In this document: piece by piece, positions 7,600 to 13,929 of the stretch
Numbering within the stretch: position 1 is the stretch's first letter
Layout: every line of letters starts with the position of its first letter
DNA from: JASFYU01 sp045046905
Lineage (GTDB): Bacteria; Bacteroidota; Bacteroidia; Flavobacteriales; Flavobacteriaceae
Length of the DNA: 13,929 bases
Reading direction: 5' to 3'
Assembly (NCBI GenBank): GCA_045046905.1
Contig: JASFYU010000126.1
Location: 1-13,929, forward strand
Notes under the pieces: generated by a model
Told to the model about the DNA's origin: nothing
The model's input: only the letters and a program-made list of their open reading frames with translations
Databases searched by the model: none
Made by a program: the position numbers and the translations under genes

Positions 7600-9105
7600 T
7601 TAACGTATCACTTTTTTTAAGACCCCTAAAAGGCCTCGAATAAATGTTGCACTGGTTAGAACCTTGATGATAGGATTTTGGCGTGTACTTCTTCGTGTCG
7701 AGGTTCTTCGTGTCGAGGTTCTAGATTTTTTCTTTTCGATTGCTGCTTCTGCCTTTTCAATTTTTTCGTTCAAGATTTCATAGGCACTTTCGCGATCTAT
7801 GGTCTTATTGTATTTTCGGACCAGTTTAGAGCTGGCAATAACGCCCTTCAATTCGTTTTCGGTCAAGATGTTCATTCGGCTCATGGGTGCCCTTAATAAT
7901 GTGGCCGCAAGGGGTGTTGGTCTTCCTTTTTCATCAAGAGCTGATACCAATGCCTCTCCGATGCCAAGAGAGGTAAGAACGTTTTTAGTATCATAATATT
8001 CTGAAATGGGGTAGTTTTCTGCGGTTAGTTTTATTGCTTTTCGGTCTCTTGCCGTAAATGCTCTGAGTGCGTGCTGCACTTTTAGGCCTAACTGCGCTAA
8101 GACCGCATTGGGTACATCTGTTGGGTTTTGAGTCACGAAATAAAGCCCTACGCCCTTGGATCGTATCAATTTAACAATGCTTTCTATTTGTTCCAATAGG
8201 GCCTTTGATGCGTTTCTGAAAATAAGATGTGCCTCATCTATAAATAAAATAAGTTCAGGTCGATCGCTATCACCCTGCTCCGGAAAGGTCGAATAGATTT
8301 CCGCTAATAAACTCAACATGAAGGTAGAAAAGAGTTTTGGGCGATTTTGAATATCAGTCAGTCGAAGGATGTTGATATACCCCCGACCGTTTTCATCGAT
8401 TCGAGTTAGGTCATCGACTTCAAAGGATTTTTCTCCAAAAAATAAATCTGCCCCCTGTTGTTCCAACTCGATAATCTTGCGAAGAATAGTGCCTGTTGAA
8501 CTGGTAGAGATACGGCCGTATTCTTTTGCGAATTCTTTCTTTCCGGTACCCGTTGCATATTGAAGTACTTTCTTAAAATCTTTTAGGTCCAATAGAGGTA
8601 ATTTGTTGTCATCACAATATTTGAACACCACAGCAACAATACCTTCTTGAGTTTCTGAAAGATCTAAAATTCGTGATAAAAGGGTTGGGCCGAATTCCGA
8701 TATGGTAGCCCTAAGTTTAACACCGTCTTGTTCGGAGAGCGATAAGATTTCTACGGGAAAGCTCTTTGCTTCGAAAGGGATACCTATTTTCTCGTGACGT
8801 TCGTCAATTTTCGGATGTCCAGGACTGGGTTTCGCTAGGCCGCTGAGGTCGCCTTTTAAATCCATCAATAGCACAGGAATTCCTTTGTCTGAGAGGTTTT
8901 CAGCCATTACCTGTAGTGTTTTTGTTTTTCCGGTACCTGTTGCTCCAGAAATAAGACCATGCCTATTCAATGTTTTAAGCGGAATTTTTACCAATGCATT
9001 GGTCACGGCCTCCTCATTTAAGATGGCTGCGCCCAAGGTGATAAAATCACCTTTTGTAGTATATCCTTTTTCTATATGGGCAAAAAAATCTTCTTTGGAT
9101 TTCAT
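7600..9105 (-). CDS. HerA-type ATPase, YjgR/DUF853 family
   Basis: A 501-residue cytoplasmic P-loop ATPase. Walker A is GATGTGKT (54-61), Walker B is LILFIDEAH (285-293), the sensor-like TQNP is at 325-328, and RAFTARDRK (348-356) carries a candidate arginine finger. DLKGDLSGLAKPSPGHP (82-98) is a hallmark of the DUF853 branch represented by E. coli YjgR. These proteins belong to the HerA/FtsK superfamily and are expected to form hexamers; their cellular role is not established, and no NurA nuclease gene is nearby as would be expected for archaeal-type end resection. The C-terminal region has a coiled-coil-like stretch (443-460), then a basic Thr/Ser/Arg tract RTSTRRTSTRRSTR (462-475), and an apolar tail. 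The basic tract is encoded over a 15-bp tandem repeat. The small lipoprotein follows 6 bp downstream. Confidence 0.88.
   Translation of the reverse strand: MKSKEDFFAHIEKGYTTKGDFITLGAAILNEEAVTNALVKIPLKTLNRHGLISGATGTGKTKTLQVMAENLSDKGIPVLLMDLKGDLSGLAKPSPGHPKIDERHEKIGIPFEAKSFPVEILSLSEQDGVKLRATISEFGPTLLSRILDLSETQEGIVAVVFKYCDDNKLPLLDLKDFKKVLQYATGTGKKEFAKEYGRISTSSTGTILRKIIELEQQGADLFFGEKSFEVDDLTRIDENGRGYINILRLTDIQNRPKLFSTFMLSLLAEIYSTFPEQGDSDRPELILFIDEAHLIFRNASKALLEQIESIVKLIRSKGVGLYFVTQNPTDVPNAVLAQLGLKVQHALRAFTARDRKAIKLTAENYPISEYYDTKNVLTSLGIGEALVSALDEKGRPTPLAATLLRAPMSRMNILTENELKGVIASSKLVRKYNKTIDRESAYEILNEKIEKAEAAIEKKKSRTSTRRTSTRRSTRQNPIIKVLTSATFIRGLLGVLKKVIR
7691..7720 (-). repeat. Perfect 15-bp tandem duplication in the ATPase gene
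   Basis: The unit CTTCGTGTCGAGGTT (plus strand) occurs twice head to tail at 7691-7705 and 7706-7720. The 5-codon unit encodes the repeated Arg/Thr/Ser tract near residues 462-472 of the HerA-type ATPase. Because the unit is a multiple of three, gain or loss would keep the frame. A more degenerate third unit may precede it at 7676-7690. Confidence 0.85.
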
Positions 9106-9367
9106 CCTATCGAATTAATTTTTATAAAAATAGGAGATTTTTAAGCAAAAGAAGAGTAGATACAGGTCTAGGTTATTAAATGTAATCAACATTAAAACCC
9201 GACTAAGGATACTTCAGAAAACAATATACTTTATTCTTGCCTGTCGATATAAGCTAGTGGTGCTTGTTGGTCGATTACGCAGACTTGTTTCGAGCTCATT
9301 TGCTTTAGGAACAAATTGAGAGTGTTCTTTGAGACCAGCCGCTAGATAGCAGACTGAGTTCAATCTA
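9106..9367. other. Intergenic gap, no gene seen
   Basis: A gap of 262 bp between two minus-strand genes. Every frame is interrupted. Minus-strand near matches to the -7 box (TATTTTTA just upstream of the ATPase ATG) lack a well-placed TTG. The 8-mer CTGAGTTC at 9354-9361 matches the core of the IS-like ends. No hairpin with a T run was found. Confidence 0.4.
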
Positions 9368-11041
9368 TTAGTAGTCTAGTATGCGATATATTTTACCATC
9401 TGCCTTAGTGAATACATAAATTGAACCAGCACAGTCTTTACCTATTTTTAAGTCTACGCGATTATTTTTTGAAATTTGCCTAAAGTTTTGAGTTTTGTTG
9501 TTCAGAGATACTTTTAATTTTTCTATTCTGCCTGTTCTTAAATCACTTATAAAAAGTTTGCCGGTCGGAATATCACCGAATACATATTTTTTGGCTAGCG
9601 GGCCTTTGTCTGCAACAAAACCTCCACTGATTGCGGCACCTTCGGTATGGTCGTATTGAATTACGGGATAGGTGATTCCGTAGTCGAGATCGTTCTTGGG
9701 TAGGTCATAAATAGCATTAAGATTACCATCGGGGTTTATGCGAAAAGTACCTTCACGAATAGGCCATCCGTAAAATTTTCCTGCGGTAATACGATTTAGC
9801 TCTTCTATTTGGGCATGGCCAATATCACTGCAGAACATGTTTCCAGAGGCATCCCAACTTATCTTATTAGGGTTTCTGAAGCCAAAGGCCCAAACTTCTT
9901 TTGCTTTGGTGTCAATGGCTGTAAAAGGATTGTCTTTCGGAATTCCATAGTTGCCGTTGGTACTGGTATTTCCTCTTGGGTCAATTCTTAAAATGCTACT
10001 CCAAACCTTGCTGCCATTGTGATAGGCTACTTCTTTATAACCGTTTTGAACGCTGCCGCCATCGCCCAGGCATATATACAACATGCCATAGTCTAAATCT
10101 CCTTTTTTAACGGTCGGATTAAAAGCAATTTCCTGCATGCCATGAATGCCAGTGACAAAATCAATGCGCATAAGCTCTCTGCTCGTTCCAGAGAAAGTAC
10201 GTGATCTTGGGTTGTCTAATTTCCATTCCTTTACCACCCATTGTAAAGTTCTGGGGATACTATCTGAAAAAGTGAAATCGGCAGCTTGGGTTTCCTTTGG
10301 TTCAGAATGGGTGGTGTATAACAATCCGTTTTTCTGAAAATCAGGATGAAAGGCAAAGCTGCCGAAACCTGTTCCTAAACCGGGTTCGCTAATAAAATGC
10401 TCCTCAAGGTCAGTAAGAGATAGGAATACATGTGCTTTGCTTTCTTTTATTTCAAATAAGGAACCTCTTGAGTCATTGATGAAGAGCCGACCAGAGTCTC
10501 CGCCACATTCCATTTTGTTTATTCGTGCAAGTGGCGATTTTTCACTAGATGGGGCGATTTGGGCAATGAATTCAAGGCTGGCTGTTAAAGGAGAAAAAAG
10601 CAAGGTATCTTTTATGGGTTTTTTTAACACCTCAGACGATTGTGTATTCAGTGCTGAAGGAGCCATGAATGAATGCATATAGCTCAGAATAGCTTCAATA
10701 TCTGCGTCAGTGATATGGTCAAAACCAGGCATTGCTACCAGATAGTCTTTCATTAATGCCATGGTTCTATCGTCTTGAATAGCTATCATTTTGCTAGGGT
10801 ATTTAATAAACTCCCTTATCCAACTGGTCTTTACTTTATGGGTCAGTCCGCTAAGGTTGGGGCCTATTCCGTGCTGTTTGAAATTATGGCATGAACTACA
10901 GTGTTGAGCGAACAGCTGTTGTCCATTTTCTATTTCTTTGATATCGGTACTGATACTTGTGCCAAACACTGCTTTGGGGTCTTGTTTACAGCTTTGAAAT
11001 ACGCCTATAATTAGTAGTAGAGGAATGTAAATAGGTCTCAT
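9368..11041 (-). CDS. Lipoprotein with cytochrome c domain fused to a PQQ-type sugar dehydrogenase
   Basis: A 557-residue envelope protein. The signal peptide ends in VFQSC with lipidated Cys18. Residues about 35-125 form a class I cytochrome c: CSSCH gives Cys48, Cys51 and axial His52, and Met104 in VAMPGF is the likely distal ligand. Residues about 150-557 form a glucose/sorbosone dehydrogenase-like beta-propeller with LLYTTHSEP, LYICLGDGG, VWAFGFRNPNKISWD (the RNP signature near the PQQ site), DIGHAQIEELNRI and KFYGWP. In this family PQQ oxidises a sugar or alcohol, and the fused heme can accept the electrons. Domain order is the reverse of the other large dehydrogenase in this window, which has its heme at the C-terminus. 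It appears to be transcribed alone. The substrate is unknown. Confidence 0.88.
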   Translation of the reverse strand: MRPIYIPLLLIIGVFQSCKQDPKAVFGTSISTDIKEIENGQQLFAQHCSSCHNFKQHGIGPNLSGLTHKVKTSWIREFIKYPSKMIAIQDDRTMALMKDYLVAMPGFDHITDADIEAILSYMHSFMAPSALNTQSSEVLKKPIKDTLLFSPLTASLEFIAQIAPSSEKSPLARINKMECGGDSGRLFINDSRGSLFEIKESKAHVFLSLTDLEEHFISEPGLGTGFGSFAFHPDFQKNGLLYTTHSEPKETQAADFTFSDSIPRTLQWVVKEWKLDNPRSRTFSGTSRELMRIDFVTGIHGMQEIAFNPTVKKGDLDYGMLYICLGDGGSVQNGYKEVAYHNGSKVWSSILRIDPRGNTSTNGNYGIPKDNPFTAIDTKAKEVWAFGFRNPNKISWDASGNMFCSDIGHAQIEELNRITAGKFYGWPIREGTFRINPDGNLNAIYDLPKNDLDYGITYPVIQYDHTEGAAISGGFVADKGPLAKKYVFGDIPTGKLFISDLRTGRIEKLKVSLNNKTQNFRQISKNNRVDLKIGKDCAGSIYVFTKADGKIYRILDY

Positions 11042-11118
11042 ATAGTCTTTCCAATTTATTCTTGGCTATGAAAAGCGTACAAGATATGGTTAAAAAGGAT
11101 AACTGATGTTTAATTGTG

Positions 11119-11191
11119 GGGCGATAGCTCAAAGGGGTTTAACTCGCCTGCGTATGGCAGGTTCCCTAATGCCTTGCGTGGAACTCAGGTT
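11119..11191. repeat. Structured IS-end-like element upstream of queE
   Basis: The right edge, GAACTCAGGTT at 11181-11191, is the reverse complement of the IS-end core AACCTGAGTTC. Inside, three short stems can be drawn: GGCGA 11120-11124 with TCGCC 11144-11148; CCTGC 11147-11151 with GCAGG 11157-11161; and GTTCC 11161-11165 with GGAAC 11180-11184. The first two share two bases and the third touches the second, so they compete. It may be a small non-autonomous mobile element or a folded RNA; I cannot choose. Confidence 0.35.
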
Positions 11192-11216
11192 TATAGTTCA
11201 AAATTATTTCTAGAAA

Positions 11217-11224
11217 TATCTTTG
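11217..11224 (+). promoter_or_regulatory. Candidate -7 box for queE
   Basis: TATCTTTG is an exact TAnnTTTG match and would start transcription near 11231, giving a leader of about 38 nt to the ATG at 11269. A second near match, TATCTTTA at 11257-11264, would give an almost leaderless transcript. Neither has an ideal TTG at the -33 position. Confidence 0.35.
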
Positions 11225-11268
11225 GCCTTGCACACCAATTGCAATGGCGTATTTTCTATCTTTACGCA

Positions 11269-11901
11269 ATGGTAAATGAGGATATTTCTGCCTTGGTAGA
11301 CAAAGGTGAAATGCTGCCCTTGATGGAGGAGTTTTACACGATTCAAGGAGAAGGCTTTCACAAGGGGACTGCGGCATATTTTATTAGGATAGGTGGGTGT
11401 GATGTGGGTTGCCACTGGTGCGATGTAAAAGAAAGTTGGAATGCAGGAACGCATCCGCCGACGGCGATTGAGAATATTGTGGCCAATGCCGCAAAATATT
11501 CGGATACTATTGTAGTTACAGGAGGAGAACCTTTGACATGGAATATGGATCCTTTGACCAATGCCTTAAAGGCAAAAAACCTAAAGACCCATATTGAAAC
11601 ATCTGGTGCCTATGCCTTAACGGGAAGTTGGGATTGGATTTGCCTATCGCCTAAAAAGAACAAACTACCCGAAAGCGGAATATATGATGTAGCCAATGAA
11701 CTCAAGGTCATAGTATATAACAAACACGATCTTATTTTTGCCGAAGAACAGGCTGCAAAGGTCAACGAAAACTGTATTCTTTATTTACAGCCTGAATGGA
11801 GCGTTCGTGACAAAGTTATTCCCTGGATTGTAGATTATGTGATGCAACATCCTAAATGGGTAGTATCGCTACAGACGCATAAATACTTGAATATTCCTTG
11901 A
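11269..11901 (+). CDS. queE: 7-carboxy-7-deazaguanine synthase
   Basis: A 210-residue radical SAM enzyme that converts 6-carboxytetrahydropterin to 7-carboxy-7-deazaguanine in the queuosine and 7-deazaguanine pathway. The N-terminus carries MEEFYTIQGEGFHKGTAAYF, the substrate and SAM-binding opening of QueE. The [4Fe-4S] cluster motif is CDVGCHWC (Cys44, Cys48, Cys51), a CxxxCxxC spacing. GGEP (85-88) is the SAM-binding motif. Length is normal. The frame also opens ten codons earlier with TTG at 11239, but the residues added (QWRIFYLYA) do not belong to the family and overlap promoter-like sequence, so the ATG at 11269 is preferred. No other queuosine gene is adjacent; queD and queC must be elsewhere. 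Confidence 0.93.
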   Translation: MVNEDISALVDKGEMLPLMEEFYTIQGEGFHKGTAAYFIRIGGCDVGCHWCDVKESWNAGTHPPTAIENIVANAAKYSDTIVVTGGEPLTWNMDPLTNALKAKNLKTHIETSGAYALTGSWDWICLSPKKNKLPESGIYDVANELKVIVYNKHDLIFAEEQAAKVNENCILYLQPEWSVRDKVIPWIVDYVMQHPKWVVSLQTHKYLNIP

Positions 11902-12030
11902 ATGAACGTAGGAAGTAATGAGTACCTAGTAATAAGTACAGAGTACAAAGGGGTTGAGTAAGTAGCTAGAAACCAGAAACGAAAAGAGTAGCGCCTAGAA
12001 TCAAGGGCCAAAACGAGTAACCATCAATCA
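11902..12030. repeat. Degenerate GAGTA/AGTA-rich low-complexity tract
   Basis: The 129-bp gap between the convergent queE and metalloprotease genes is built from loose repetitions of AGTA, GAGTAC, AGTACAGAGTAC, GAGTAAGTAG, GAAACCAGAAACGAAAAGAGTAG and ACGAGTAA. Words like these fill some intergenic gaps in flavobacterial genomes. No strong terminator hairpin is visible in it, even though two transcripts must end here. Confidence 0.55.
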
Positions 12031-12912
12031 TTATTTTCCTCCATTGCCTTGCAGGTCCAAGATGCATTCGGAATCTAGTCCTGGGGCATTGGCAAGTCCT
12101 TTTGAAGCACGCTGCTCTAGCATATACAAAACACTTTGGCCGCTAAGGGAGCAACTGGCCTGTACTTCATCTTCAATGCCAATCTTGGCTTGTACCTGTT
12201 CGTTTTTATTTTGCGGGCCACCAAACTGAAGCTCAGCACGCATTAGGCAACCTTGTACATTGCAATGGTTTTCGGCATCTGGGTCCTCATGGTCGTTTAT
12301 CGTTGAGGTGCCTAAATTAACTAATCCGAACAAATGGCCGAATTCATGGTTTAGCGTAGAGGTTTCTATATCGCTATTAGAGATGATAATGCTTTTGCTT
12401 GCGAGCTTACGAACGGTCACCTCATGAATTATCATAGAGGTATTGCGGTATACGGCTCCTAAGGTTACTAGGTCTTCATCTTCATTATCTTCCTCAGAGG
12501 GGGCATCGGCAAAATAAATATAAATAGCCAAAGTTGTTCCGTTATTATAAATGGTTCTGTTATCGCTTTCTAATTTTGCTATTTCTTCAAGCGTAAGACT
12601 TTCTTCATTCGGAGAATCTAATTGGGTATACACGATTTCGATATTCTCTTTGAATGTTCTTTGTTTTAAGAAAAGAACAAAGTTGTTCATCGCTGCCTCT
12701 GAAGGTCGAAAGTCGGTAACGTAGGCAATTTCGATAATCAATTTGTCAAAGGAATCATTAGAGAGCAGATCTTTCGCTGAATCTCCGGTGGCGAGCAGAT
12801 TTGCAGATTTGTCAATAGATTTCAGATTTTCGTCATCATTGGTCGATTTTTTTGAACAGCCTAAGGTGACAACCAAAAACAAAAACAATATTGAGATACC
12901 ACATCTTTTCAT
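12031..12912 (-). CDS. Lipoprotein metalloprotease (HExxH zincin)
   Basis: A 293-residue predicted zinc protease held to the envelope by lipidation. From the ATG at 12912 a lipoprotein signal peptide runs to VVTLGC (Cys19), followed by Ser-Lys-Lys. The zinc helix is NHEFGHLFGL (188-197), giving His189, catalytic Glu190 and His193. The third metzincin ligand, expected three residues after the Gly, is Asn here; His208 (NDHED) or His216 (ENHCNVQGCLM) could replace it. Cys217, Cys222 and the Met of CLM recall the archaemetzincin Met-turn. An acidic insert (SEEDNEDEDL) lies near residues 139-148. A longer frame starts at 12969 with an ATGA overlap to the methyltransferase stop, but it would place 19 extra residues before the signal peptide, so the shorter start is chosen. 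The substrate is unknown. Confidence 0.78.
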   Translation of the reverse strand: MKRCGISILFLFLVVTLGCSKKSTNDDENLKSIDKSANLLATGDSAKDLLSNDSFDKLIIEIAYVTDFRPSEAAMNNFVLFLKQRTFKENIEIVYTQLDSPNEESLTLEEIAKLESDNRTIYNNGTTLAIYIYFADAPSEEDNEDEDLVTLGAVYRNTSMIIHEVTVRKLASKSIIISNSDIETSTLNHEFGHLFGLVNLGTSTINDHEDPDAENHCNVQGCLMRAELQFGGPQNKNEQVQAKIGIEDEVQASCSLSGQSVLYMLEQRASKGLANAPGLDSECILDLQGNGGK

Positions 12913-12965
12913 AGCTATGTATTTTTTAATCCCCAATACTAATGCAAAAAATGTGCCGACTAGTA

Positions 12966-13673
12966 TCATTCGGCCGTTAATCTTGCTAAATAATCATAAT
13001 GTTCTCCCTCATATATCAGTTCACAGCATAAATTATTGGCATGAGCGGCACGTTGTAAGGTATTGTAATCCAAATATAACCAATAAAACGGATTGGTTTT
13101 TTCGCCCTTATACTTCATCGTAAATTCCACTTCACCATAATAGGTACTAGTATCAGCTATCCAATACCCCCCGTCGGTATCTTCCTCGAACATATAAATG
13201 ATATCACTTGAATCGAGTAAAATTTGACCCTTGGTTTTTAGGAGCGATTTTAAATGGGTAAAAAAACGGTTCAGGTTCTTCAGTTTTTGGGCAAGGCCTA
13301 TACCGTTCATCAGTAACAATAGGGTGTCGAATTTTTGTTGTTCAAAGCTATAGAAATCGGCATGCGCCAGCTGTTTCACTCCTCGTAGCTTACAGGTCTG
13401 AATGGCCCCCATAGAATTGTCCAAGGCCGTTGTGTCATATCCTTTTTCTTGTAGGTAGAGACTATGACTTCCTGCTCCACTGCCGATGTCTAATATTTTT
13501 CCTTTGCATAGCTCGAGAGCTTTTTGCTCCAAAAGAGGCATGGTGTCAAAATCTCGAAAGAGATAAGGTAGAGGTATAACATCTTTTTCATCCAAAGACG
13601 AAAAAGTAATTATATCCTCGGTATAATGCCCGTTTTGGTAATCTAACAAGGCGTTTCCAAATATATCGCTCAT
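12966..13673 (-). CDS. Class I SAM-dependent methyltransferase
   Basis: A 235-residue cytoplasmic methyltransferase with a Rossmann-like fold. Motif I is LDIGSGAGSHS (61-71), the acidic end of beta 2 is Asp85 in TTALDNS, and AHADFYSF (103-110) marks the adenine-contact region. LLLMNGIGLAQ (about 114-126) takes the place of motif IV. The C-terminal half (FYWLYLDYNTLQRAAHANN, then EGEHYDYLARL) suits a small-molecule methyltransferase more than a DNA or rRNA enzyme, but the acceptor cannot be read. It is upstream of the metalloprotease gene on the same strand with a gap of 53 bp, or a 4-bp overlap if the longer protease frame is used, so the two are probably cotranscribed. A near-match -7 box CATCTTTG lies 6 bp before the ATG on the minus strand. 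Confidence 0.85.
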   Translation of the reverse strand: MSDIFGNALLDYQNGHYTEDIITFSSLDEKDVIPLPYLFRDFDTMPLLEQKALELCKGKILDIGSGAGSHSLYLQEKGYDTTALDNSMGAIQTCKLRGVKQLAHADFYSFEQQKFDTLLLLMNGIGLAQKLKNLNRFFTHLKSLLKTKGQILLDSSDIIYMFEEDTDGGYWIADTSTYYGEVEFTMKYKGEKTNPFYWLYLDYNTLQRAAHANNLCCELIYEGEHYDYLARLTAE

Positions 13674-13827
13674 GTGTACAAAGATGTATGGCTATTTTGA
13701 TTATAAAATGCGCTATTTTAAGGTTTATTTAGTATTAGGCCGTAAAAGTGATGTTTTTCTGTGTTTCTTACATAATTTTGAAAAGATATTTTAAGAGACT
13801 GTTTTGGATTGTATGATTAGAATTTTG

Positions 13828-13929
13828 TAGTAACCTGAGTTCGACCTAAGATTTAATCTACAGAATACAAATAAAAGCTAAGATTTGAAATGGAAAATTT
13901 GAAGGAATATCTGGATATTTCAAAAATTT
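13828..13929 (+). mobile_element. Terminal segment of an IS-like element (right copy), reading out of the window
   Basis: Inverted partner of positions 1-98 (97 of 98 bases identical over 13828-13925). The inner edge is TAGTAACCTGAGTTCG. The leader contains a 9-bp direct repeat, CTAAGATTT, at 13846-13854 and 13878-13886. The ORF starts at 13890 and leaves the window. The outer part of the element and its far end are not present, so target-site duplications cannot be judged. Confidence 0.7.
13890..13929 (+). CDS. Partial ORF start, probable transposase of the right IS-like copy
   Basis: ATG at 13890 opens MENLKEYLDISKI, the same start as the minus-strand ORF at 36. The frame is open to the window edge. 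The identity of two outward-reading copies supports an IS-encoded protein; the family is not assignable from 13 residues. Confidence 0.45.
   Translation, partial: MENLKEYLDISKI

Noticed and set aside
7600..9105. A HerA-NurA type DNA-end processing or antiphage system
   Set aside because: No nuclease, SIR2 or other effector gene is adjacent; the protein carries DUF853/YjgR features and its only operon partner is a small lipoprotein.
11111..11191. A tRNA gene upstream of queE (TAGCTCA-like D-arm, GGTTCC-like T-arm)
   Set aside because: The acceptor ends do not pair, the anticodon and T arms cannot be laid out with normal spacing, and the 3' part is taken by the IS-end motif.
11147..11268. A preQ1 riboswitch controlling queE
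   Set aside because: The hairpin lacks the A-rich 3' tail and the expected short pseudoknot arrangement, and the best promoter candidates lie downstream of it. Sequence search would settle it, but the visible pattern does not fit.
12913..12969. N-terminal extension of the metalloprotease to 12969 (ATGA overlap with the methyltransferase)
   Set aside because: It would bury a complete lipoprotein signal peptide behind 19 residues. The overlap alone is weaker evidence than the lipobox starting from 12912.
1..13929. A proven composite transposon
   Set aside because: Only one end of each IS copy is visible, no target duplication can be read, and the genes between look like ordinary chromosomal genes. 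The pattern is equally expected for a draft contig ending at repeats.

Overview
The window looks like an AT-rich chromosomal segment from a marine-type member of the Bacteroidota, most likely a flavobacterium. The evidence is several predicted lipoproteins whose lipobox Cys is mostly followed by a charged or polar residue (SCN, SCK, SCKQ, GCSK), near-absence of Shine-Dalgarno sequences, -7 boxes of the TAnnTTTG type, a QueE with wording typical of that phylum, and large PQQ/heme lipoprotein dehydrogenases. Genus cannot be decided from the sequence alone.

Layout, left to right. (1) Positions 1-98 are one end of an insertion-sequence-like element that reads out of the window on the minus strand. 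(2) 392-4687 (+) is a two-gene cluster: a secreted CE1/esterase-D-like hydrolase and a 1136-residue lipoprotein with a dehydrogenase beta-propeller, HEAT repeats and a C-terminal heme domain. (3) 4751-5910 (+) is a probable operon with its own promoter, made of a previously untracked 59-residue two-helix membrane protein and an aldo/keto reductase. (4) 5932-6771 (-) is an alpha/beta hydrolase, convergent with the reductase. (5) 7042-9105 (-) is a two-gene unit: a HerA-type ATPase of the YjgR/DUF853 kind followed 6 bp later by a small lipoprotein of unknown function. (6) 9368-11041 (-) is a second heme/PQQ lipoprotein with an N-terminal cytochrome c fused to a glucose/sorbosone dehydrogenase. 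(7) 11269-11901 (+) is queE of the queuosine pathway. (8) 12031-13673 (-) is a SAM methyltransferase followed by a lipoprotein metalloprotease with a displaced third zinc ligand. (9) 13828-13929 is the second copy of the IS-like end, inverted relative to the first and reading out to the right.

Most genes are ordinary accessory or housekeeping genes. Two loci encode envelope-anchored oxidation systems (4.6 kb and 1.7 kb genes) that could pass electrons from periplasmic sugar-like substrates to c-type heme, one of them next to a secreted esterase. The most distinctive structural feature is the 98-bp inverted pair (97/98 identical) at the two extremes, with shorter copies of the same terminal motif in intergenic gaps near 6918, 9354 and 11181. 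This could mean an IS-bounded segment, or simply that a draft contig broke at a multicopy IS at both ends. I found no CRISPR array, rRNA, convincing tRNA, phage module or obvious defence system.
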